Both the position numbers and the translations under genes were made by a program. From the NCBI GenBank assembly GCA_044341025.1, contig JBIISM010000006.1, positions 62,001 to 126,000 on the forward strand: a DNA stretch of 64,000 nucleotides. Reading direction: 5' to 3'. Below, in pieces: positions 58,389 to 64,000 of this stretch; position 1 is the stretch's first letter; each line of letters begins with the position of its first letter. The notes below the pieces were generated by a model that was not told where the DNA came from, did no database searches, and saw nothing but the letters and a program-made list of their open reading frames with translations. The stretch comes from JABMMZ01 sp044341025. Its GTDB lineage: Bacteria > Bacteroidota > Bacteroidia > NS11-12g > UBA955.

Positions 58389-58857
58389 ATGCTTTAAAGT
58401 GAGCAAACGCTTTGTTGGCCTCAGCCATTTTGTGGGTATCATCCTTTTTCTTCACTGTGGCACCTTCACCTTTAGAAGCGGCTACGAACTCAGCGGCTAG
58501 CTTTTCAGCCATTGATTTCTCGTTTCTCTTGCGAGAATAAGAAATAATCCACTTAATGCCCATCGCTGCTCTTCTTTCAGGAACGATTTCTGTTGGTATT
58601 TGGAAAGTTGCTCCACCTACGCGGCGCGCCTTAACCTCTACCATCGGCATTACATTGTTCAGTGCCCTCTTCCAAGTTTCAATACCTGGTTCCTCAGTGA
58701 TCTTTTTCTCAACCAATTGAATGGCGTCATAAAAAATTCTGAATGCTACACTTTTCTTACCATCGTACATCATGTTGTTCACGAAGCGTGTTACCATCAC
58801 ATCGCCAAACTTAGGGTCCGGTAATAAAATTCTGCGTTTTGCTTTTGCTTTTCTCAT
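58387..58857 (-). CDS. rpsG: 30S ribosomal protein uS7
   Basis: 156 residues. MRKAKAKRRILLPDPKFGDV, VARFVN-like VTRFVNNMMYDGKKSVAFRI and RRVGGATFQIPTEIVPERRA are diagnostic. Nucleates head assembly and touches the E-site tRNA. Twelve bases after rpsL; only a weak AAGGA lies upstream. Confidence 0.98.
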   Translation of the reverse strand: MRKAKAKRRILLPDPKFGDVMVTRFVNNMMYDGKKSVAFRIFYDAIQLVEKKITEEPGIETWKRALNNVMPMVEVKARRVGGATFQIPTEIVPERRAAMGIKWIISYSRKRNEKSMAEKLAAEFVAASKGEGATVKKKDDTHKMAEANKAFAHFKA

Positions 58858-58869
58858 TGATACTTGTCC

Positions 58870-59283
58870 TTATTTCTTTTTACCTTTCACCTCAGGAGCT
58901 CCTGCAACTTTGGCTTTTGGTTTTTTGGTACCGTATTTACTTCTTCGTTGGTTTCTACCTTCCACACCAGCAGTATCCAAAGCTCCGCGAACGATGTGAT
59001 AACGTACACCTGGAAGATCTTTTACTCTACCTCCACGTACAAGTACGATAGAGTGCTCCTGTAGATTGTGACCTTCTCCTGGGATGTAAGCATTCACTTC
59101 TTTTGCGTTGGTTAAACGAACACGCGCTACTTTGCGCATTGCTGAATTTGGTTTCTTAGGGGTGGTAGTGTATACACGAGTGCAAACACCGCGCCTTTGC
59201 GGACAAGAATCAAGAGCTGGAGATTTGCTCTTAACTTTTAAGGTTTGTCGCCCCTTTCTCACCAATTGTTGTATGGTTGGCAT
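58870..59283 (-). CDS. rpsL: 30S ribosomal protein uS12
   Basis: 137 residues. MPTIQQLVRKGRQTLKVKSK, RGVCTRVYTTTPKKPNSAMR and GRVKDLPGVRYHIVRGALDT are diagnostic. The Lys in TPKKPNSA and the Lys in VKDLPG, whose changes cause streptomycin resistance, are both wild type. First gene of the whole minus-strand cluster. Confidence 0.98.
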   Translation of the reverse strand: MPTIQQLVRKGRQTLKVKSKSPALDSCPQRRGVCTRVYTTTPKKPNSAMRKVARVRLTNAKEVNAYIPGEGHNLQEHSIVLVRGGRVKDLPGVRYHIVRGALDTAGVEGRNQRRSKYGTKKPKAKVAGAPEVKGKKK

Positions 59284-59320
59284 AATTTATTAAACTGTTC
59301 TTTTTTTGTAAAAAGGACTG

Positions 59321-59351
59321 CAAAAGTAGGCAAACATTTTGATTCTACAAA
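59321..59351 (-). promoter_or_regulatory. Main promoter of the str-S10-spc-alpha cluster
   Basis: Minus-strand TTTG (59348-59351), 19 bases, TACTTTTG (59321-59328): both consensus elements exact. Transcription should start near 59314, giving a leader of about 30 nt. Confidence 0.88.
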
Positions 59352-59420
59352 TATATTATGGAAAATTTTCTTATTTATTTAAAAATATGACGCCAGTTCT
59401 GCATTTTTGCAGTGTTAATA

Positions 59421-61304
59421 ATGAATTTTTTACCCCCTACATATATTTCTATTTGGCTAAAACGCAATTTTTTAAGCCTAATTTCACTTACTTTTTGTAG
59501 AATTCTGTTTATTATTTACCTTTTCCCATACATGCATGGTGCACCATTGTCTGAATTACCAATGGTCTTGCTCGTAGGTGTCCTTTTTGATGTACAGGCC
59601 TTGGCCTATTTTCATCTTCCCTTTCACCTTCTTAGTCTAATCCCAAATCGAAAATATTTTGTAAAAAAAGAAAATCTCCAACGATTTTTATATTTAATCG
59701 GTATCGCAAGTGTGATTCTGCTCAATTTTATTGATCTTGAATTCTATAAAATCAAAACCCGTAGAAGTGGCGTTGAACTTTTCGCTTTGATAAGCGATCA
59801 ATCTAACCCTATATTTTCTTACCTATTTAATTATTGGTATTTATTGCTCCTTTACATTGGCCTGGTTTTTACCCTATTTAAATTATATCCAAAATTCAAA
59901 AACAATTATCCTAGCCAAACCAAAAAAACTATTGCCACTTATTTTATACTGTTTTCCTTTATTGTTTTTATTTCTGCCAGAGGTGGTTGGGCCATAAAAC
60001 CACTCAGAAGTTTTGACGCAGCCCGTTTCGTCAACCCTCAGTGGGTATCGGCTACCATTAATTCTCCGACACAATTAATTACCTCCTACAGTTCTTCGGT
60101 ACCACCCAAACTGAGTTACATGTCTGATGCTGAGGCTGAAACCATAGCAAAGACAACACAAACAGCTGCCCCCTACTTTAAAAACAATTTTAAGCCCAAT
60201 ATTGTCCTTATTATCCTTGAATCTATAGGCCGTGATTATTGTGGTTTCCTCAATAAAGAAAACCGTTTTACCCCTTTTCTTGACAGCCTATCTAAACATT
60301 CTCTTGTCTTTCCAAACGCCTACAGCAGTGGAACAACCTCCATGGAGAGTATACCTGCAATATTCGCCTCCATCCCTTCACTGCTCGAAGTGCCATACAT
60401 CAACAGCACCTTTCAAAACAATTCAATATACGGGATCCACCATTACTTGAGCAAAAGCAAATACAATTGTTCTTTTTATTATGGTGCCCAAAATGGTTCT
60501 ATGGGTTTCGATAACTTCCTGCGCATTTCTGGTCAAATTGATTACTTTGGCATCGACGAATACCCTAATTACAAAAATGATTTCGATGGCAACTGGGGGA
60601 TATGGGACCAAGCGTATCTTCAATATTACAATTCTGAACTGAACAAAAAAACGGAACCTTTCTTTAGCTCTGTATTTACACTAACCTCTCACGACCCTTA
60701 TCAAATTCCCAACAAGTACAAAGGGGTTTTTAAAGGTGGTCAGCTCCCAATTTATAAGGCGGTACAGTATACAGACCATTCTTTAAAATTGTTCTTCGAA
60801 CAGGCTTCAAAACAAAAATGGTTTGACAACACGGTATTTATAATTACTGCCGACCACCCTTCACATAGCGTCAACGAATACTACTATACACCAACAGGAA
60901 AATATGAAATACCGCTCATGGTCTATGCGCCTAAATTAATTGCCCCTGGCATCAACACTAAAATTACGGCTTCTCATACCGATATCATGCCAAGCATTAT
61001 GAGCCTTGCTGGCATTCAAGATTCTTTCTTCGCCTTTGGCTGTAGTTTATTTGATTCCACTCAGCGGTATCCAATAAATAAAGATTATGGCATTGCCCAA
61101 TTAATTGATTATCCTTATTGTCTTAGATATTATCCAGATGGTAAATTTAAAATGCATGTACAGCCTAAATATGCGCCGAACAAACAAATTCGCTACCAAT
61201 TAAGTTCTGAAGAAATTCAAAAGCAAAAATCGCTTGAACTTTTATTGAAAGCCAAATTGCAAGTTTATTACAACGGACTATTGAACAATAAATTCAATAA
61301 ATAA
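59421..61304 (+). CDS. LtaS/MdoB-like sulfatase-fold membrane phosphotransferase
   Basis: A 627-residue inner-membrane enzyme of the alkaline phosphatase superfamily. The ATG at 59421 is preferred over a GTG three codons earlier. About five transmembrane helices fill residues 1-185. The extracytoplasmic catalytic domain follows: PNIVLIILESIGRDYCGFLN with the first metal ligands, SSGTTSMESIPAIFASIP with the nucleophilic Thr, HDPYQIPNKYKGVF, and FIITADHPSHS with the Asp-His metal pair. Layout matches lipoteichoic acid synthases and phosphoglycerol or phosphoethanolamine transferases. In a Gram-negative bacterium, modification of lipid or glycan headgroups is the likely role. Divergent from rpsL. 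Confidence 0.9.
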   Translation: MNFLPPTYISIWLKRNFLSLISLTFCRILFIIYLFPYMHGAPLSELPMVLLVGVLFDVQALAYFHLPFHLLSLIPNRKYFVKKENLQRFLYLIGIASVILLNFIDLEFYKIKTRRSGVELFALISDQSNPIFSYLFNYWYLLLLYIGLVFTLFKLYPKFKNNYPSQTKKTIATYFILFSFIVFISARGGWAIKPLRSFDAARFVNPQWVSATINSPTQLITSYSSSVPPKLSYMSDAEAETIAKTTQTAAPYFKNNFKPNIVLIILESIGRDYCGFLNKENRFTPFLDSLSKHSLVFPNAYSSGTTSMESIPAIFASIPSLLEVPYINSTFQNNSIYGIHHYLSKSKYNCSFYYGAQNGSMGFDNFLRISGQIDYFGIDEYPNYKNDFDGNWGIWDQAYLQYYNSELNKKTEPFFSSVFTLTSHDPYQIPNKYKGVFKGGQLPIYKAVQYTDHSLKLFFEQASKQKWFDNTVFIITADHPSHSVNEYYYTPTGKYEIPLMVYAPKLIAPGINTKITASHTDIMPSIMSLAGIQDSFFAFGCSLFDSTQRYPINKDYGIAQLIDYPYCLRYYPDGKFKMHVQPKYAPNKQIRYQLSSEEIQKQKSLELLLKAKLQVYYNGLLNNKFNK

Positions 61305-61582
61305 GTCTAAATTTTCCTCTTACAAACGCGAAACGTTCTGGGTTGCTCAACTTTGCCACATATCTGAATTGGGTGATAAGCGACCCTGATGCTTCAGAAA
61401 CTCGGAAATGACAAGAAGCGTATGTTAAAAATTACAGCGTTAAATTTTCCCATTACACAAATGCATTTCAAATTTATTTTTAAATAAAGCCGATTTAAAT
61501 CATCGTCATTTTGTTTCCAATGGTCGATTTTTAGAAATTTATAGTTTAAAATGACTTGTTTTGTGCCCGAATCAAACCTAAA
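61305..61582. other. Intergenic region without recognisable features
   Basis: A+T-rich DNA before the ABC operon. No terminator hairpin, RNA gene or exact TAnnTTTG box with a proper partner was found. Confidence 0.5.
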
Positions 61583-62488
61583 ATGAACAACACAATTTTA
61601 AGTATTCAAGGCGTTTCTAAATTTTATACTGGAAAAACAGCCTTAGATAAAGTCAGTATCGATATCCCAAAAGGCAGCATTTACGGCTTATTAGGTCCGA
61701 ATGGTGCGGGTAAAACGTCTTTAATACGCATCATCAATCAAATTACCCAAGCCGATGAAGGGACTGTTTTTATCAATGGAGAAAAGCTAAACGCCAAGCA
61801 CATTAAAAACATTGGTTACTTGCCAGAAGAAAGAGGCCTTTATAAGAAAATCAGAGTCATAAGTCAACTGCAGTACTTTGCTGAATTGCGCGGATTAAGC
61901 CTCAGAGAAGCTACTGATAAAGCAAACTTCTGGCTTAAAAAAATGAACCTTTACGATGTTAAAAACAAAAAGATTGAAGAACTTAGTAAAGGCATGCAGC
62001 AGAAAATCCAATTTATTGTTGCTGTTATACATAGTCCTGAGATACTCATTTTAGATGAACCATTTAGTGGTTTTGACCCTGTAAATGCGGAGCTTCTAAC
62101 TGAAATAATACTTGAATTAAAGGCCGCAGGTTCTACCATTATCTTTTCTACCCATCGGATGGAAAGTGTCGAAAAACTTTGCGATTACATGGCTATGCTC
62201 AACTTGTCAGAAAAAGTTCTTGACGGGAAAGTGTCGGAAATAAAAAAACAATTTGCAACCGGTACGTTTGAAATTGCTACGGTGAAGCCTGTAGATTTAA
62301 ATATTGAAGGTGTTGAGTGCATCACTGAAACCATTAACGATTCTGGTTACAACCAGTATACTTTAAAAATAAATGGCATGAGCCACAATGATTTCTTAAC
62401 GAAAGTGATGAAGCAAACAGAACTGATTTCTTTCAACCCTTATATTCCAAGTATTCTGGACATATTTATTCAAAAAGCAAAAAACTAG
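61583..62488 (+). CDS. ABC-2 type transporter ATP-binding protein (NatA/YhaQ-like)
   Basis: 301 residues; the ATG at 61583 starts the domain (MNNTILSIQGVSKFY), and a longer frame adds nine unrelated residues. Walker A is LLGPNGAGKTSLIRI, the signature ELSKGMQQKIQFI, Walker B ILILDEPFSGFDP, and the switch is IFSTHRMESV. The C-terminal 70 residues correspond to the DUF4162 region of this exporter branch. It energises the permease encoded three bases downstream; known relatives export Na+ or other toxic compounds, but the substrate here is unknown. Confidence 0.93.
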   Translation: MNNTILSIQGVSKFYTGKTALDKVSIDIPKGSIYGLLGPNGAGKTSLIRIINQITQADEGTVFINGEKLNAKHIKNIGYLPEERGLYKKIRVISQLQYFAELRGLSLREATDKANFWLKKMNLYDVKNKKIEELSKGMQQKIQFIVAVIHSPEILILDEPFSGFDPVNAELLTEIILELKAAGSTIIFSTHRMESVEKLCDYMAMLNLSEKVLDGKVSEIKKQFATGTFEIATVKPVDLNIEGVECITETINDSGYNQYTLKINGMSHNDFLTKVMKQTELISFNPYIPSILDIFIQKAKN

Positions 62489-62491
62489 CCC

Positions 62492-63778
62492 ATGCACAAC
62501 ATATTTCTTATTTTAAAACACGAATTCCTGACGCGTGTATCAAAAAAGTCCTTCATAATTATGACCCTTCTTGGGCCTGTTTTAATTGGATTATTTTATG
62601 GCAGTATTGCCGCAATTTCATACTCAGAACTCAATCAGTCTGAGGTCAAAAGGGTTGCAATTTACGACCCATCAAATGCATTGAAAGGACAAATTTCCAA
62701 TTCAGACGATTTTGAATTTTACTTTACAAAAGACAATGCAATAGCCCTTTATGATGTCGACAATGGAAAAACAGATTTGCTTATTGACATTTCCAAAAAT
62801 TCAATGGACACGATGAATGTAACGGCTAAAAACAGTTTGTCAATTACAGACAAACAAGATTTAAGGGAAATTCTTTCCGCCCAATATTTTAACAATGAAT
62901 TGGCTGATCGAGGTTTGTCTGTTGGCATGATTGATAGTTTAAAACACAAGATAATAATTTCAGACCAGTTGTTAAACGGTCAAAATTCTGCAACAGAAAT
63001 CAAATCAGGCATTGGATACATCGGTGCATTTATTATTTACTTGTTTATTTTCATGTACGGGGTAATGATCATGCGTGGTGTAACGGAAGAAAAAAACAAT
63101 CGAATTGTAGAGATTATCATTTCTGCAGTTAAGCCTTTTCAATTAATGATGGGTAAAATATTGGGCGTGGCATTGGTAGGACTTACGCAGTTTGTAGCGT
63201 GGATAGTGCTTTCCGGGCTGCTTCTAACTGTTATAGGCTTCGCATTTGGGACAAGTGCAATTGATCAAAATTCGATGCAAGAAGCACAAGCTCAATTATC
63301 TAAAGTAGACACGGGTGCCATGGGACAAATTATGGCACAATTGGAAAGTTTAGATTTCGTAAAACTCATAGTTGGGTTTGTCCTGTTTTTCTTTGGCGGC
63401 TTCTTATTGTACAGTTCGCTATTTGCGGCCATAGGAAGTGCGGTTGACAGTGATACCGAAACGCAGCAGTTTATGTTCCCGGTATCCATGCCCTTGATCT
63501 TTGGTTTGGTGATCGCTCAAATTGCTGTAATAAAAGATCCGAATAGCAGCTTGGCTGTTTGGAGCAGCATGATTCCATTTACATCGCCAGTTGTCATGAT
63601 GGTTCGCCTGCCATTTGATGTATCGTGGACAGAAATGCTTTGCAGCGCTTCAATACTTTATGGAAGTTTCATTGTAGTGGTATGGTTTGCCTCAAAAATA
63701 TACCGAATTGGCATCTTAAGCTACGGCCAAAAAGCCAGTTACAAACAAATGTTTAAATGGCTAACCATGAAAGAGTAA
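62492..63778 (+). CDS. ABC-2 type permease (NatB/YhaP-like)
   Basis: 428-residue inner-membrane permease. An N-terminal helix (FIIMTLLGPVLIGLFYGSIA) is followed by a large extracytoplasmic domain of about 150 residues, then five helices near residues 185-410. GVMIMRGVTEEKNNRIVEII is the family signature at the second helix. A shorter hydrophilic insert with an Ala/Gln-rich stretch (MQEAQAQLSKVDTGAMGQIM) lies between helices. Partner of the ATPase gene three bases upstream. Confidence 0.93.
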   Translation: MHNIFLILKHEFLTRVSKKSFIIMTLLGPVLIGLFYGSIAAISYSELNQSEVKRVAIYDPSNALKGQISNSDDFEFYFTKDNAIALYDVDNGKTDLLIDISKNSMDTMNVTAKNSLSITDKQDLREILSAQYFNNELADRGLSVGMIDSLKHKIIISDQLLNGQNSATEIKSGIGYIGAFIIYLFIFMYGVMIMRGVTEEKNNRIVEIIISAVKPFQLMMGKILGVALVGLTQFVAWIVLSGLLLTVIGFAFGTSAIDQNSMQEAQAQLSKVDTGAMGQIMAQLESLDFVKLIVGFVLFFFGGFLLYSSLFAAIGSAVDSDTETQQFMFPVSMPLIFGLVIAQIAVIKDPNSSLAVWSSMIPFTSPVVMMVRLPFDVSWTEMLCSASILYGSFIVVVWFASKIYRIGILSYGQKASYKQMFKWLTMKE

Positions 63779-63779
63779 G

Positions 63780-64000
63780 TTATTTTTTCAGTTCAACCCA
63801 AGCATTTAACCATTCTGGATCAAATGAGGCATTAAACTGTTTGTAAAAATCTATGGCCGATTGATTCCAATCCAAAACTTGCCATTGTAAACGTGTATAG
63901 TTGTTCGCTAAGGCATAATCGCAGGTAAATTGAAACAACATCCTTCCTATGCCTTTTCGGCGATGGGATTCGCTAACGATTAAATCTTCTAAATACAAAA
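63780..64000 (-). CDS. GNAT N-acetyltransferase, C-terminal part (N-terminus beyond right edge)
   Basis: The last 73 residues of a GNAT-fold acetyltransferase, open to the window edge. MYLEDLIVSESHRRKGIGRM is the V-x-RxxGxG acetyl-CoA-binding block and LQWQVLDWNQSAIDFYKQF the family motif B. The pattern resembles diamine (spermidine/spermine) N-acetyltransferases. The apparent Met at 63998 is in mid-domain and not the true start. It ends two bases from the convergent permease gene. Confidence 0.88.
   Translation of the reverse strand, partial: LYLEDLIVSESHRRKGIGRMLFQFTCDYALANNYTRLQWQVLDWNQSAIDFYKQFNASFDPEWLNAWVELKK

Overview
The window comes from a Bacteroidota chromosome, probably a free-living member near Chitinophagales/Sphingobacteriia. 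The evidence is: several secreted proteins with type IX secretion (T9SS) C-terminal sorting domains; repeated matches to the Bacteroidota promoter form TTTG-N19/20-TAnnTTTG; an almost complete absence of Shine-Dalgarno sequences; moderate A+T content; and one long str-S10-spc-alpha ribosomal cluster without tuf. No prophage, CRISPR array or recognisable transposase was seen.

The left third (1-14.3 kb) is ordinary metabolism and envelope biology. It holds a partial 2-oxoacid dehydrogenase E1, a cyclophilin, a TonB-like protein with a giant T9SS adhesin-like protein, a family 9 glycosyltransferase with a cyclase-family hydrolase, and a histidine kinase/TonB-like/enoyl-CoA hydratase operon. A four-gene TetR-ABC-HlyD-TolC export operon follows; its ABC nucleotide-binding domain is degenerate, and a perfect palindrome lies upstream. 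From 14.5 to 15.7 kb is a compact non-coding hotspot: a 185-nt RNA with 6S-like architecture, a broken tRNA-Ala copy, an intact tRNA-Ala(GGC), and a small GIY-YIG nuclease gene between 97-bp direct repeats.

The middle (15.7-37 kb) carries a 1416-residue nucleotidase-like T9SS protein, a Tat-type pirin, a serine hydrolase, a two-gene secreted-protein operon, an MFS/methyltransferase operon, purQ, hemW, a universal stress protein, a MuiA-like protein, a bacilliredoxin and a signal-less substrate-binding-like protein. Two intergenic regions (34.3-34.8 and 36.3-37.15 kb) are dense in degenerate repeats, including TTTAGGG-like arrays in both orientations.

The right part (37.2-59.3 kb) is translational machinery. 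rpsF-rpsR-rplI on the plus strand is unusual because rpsR and rplI carry full AAGGAGG Shine-Dalgarno sequences in a lineage that normally lacks them. A 1225-residue TraB/GumN-type protein follows. Then rpsL to rplQ, including fusA, secY, infA, rpmJ and rpoA, runs on the minus strand from a near-perfect promoter, with a second promoter before infA. The window ends with an LtaS-like sulfatase-fold membrane enzyme, an ABC-2 exporter pair and a partial GNAT acetyltransferase.
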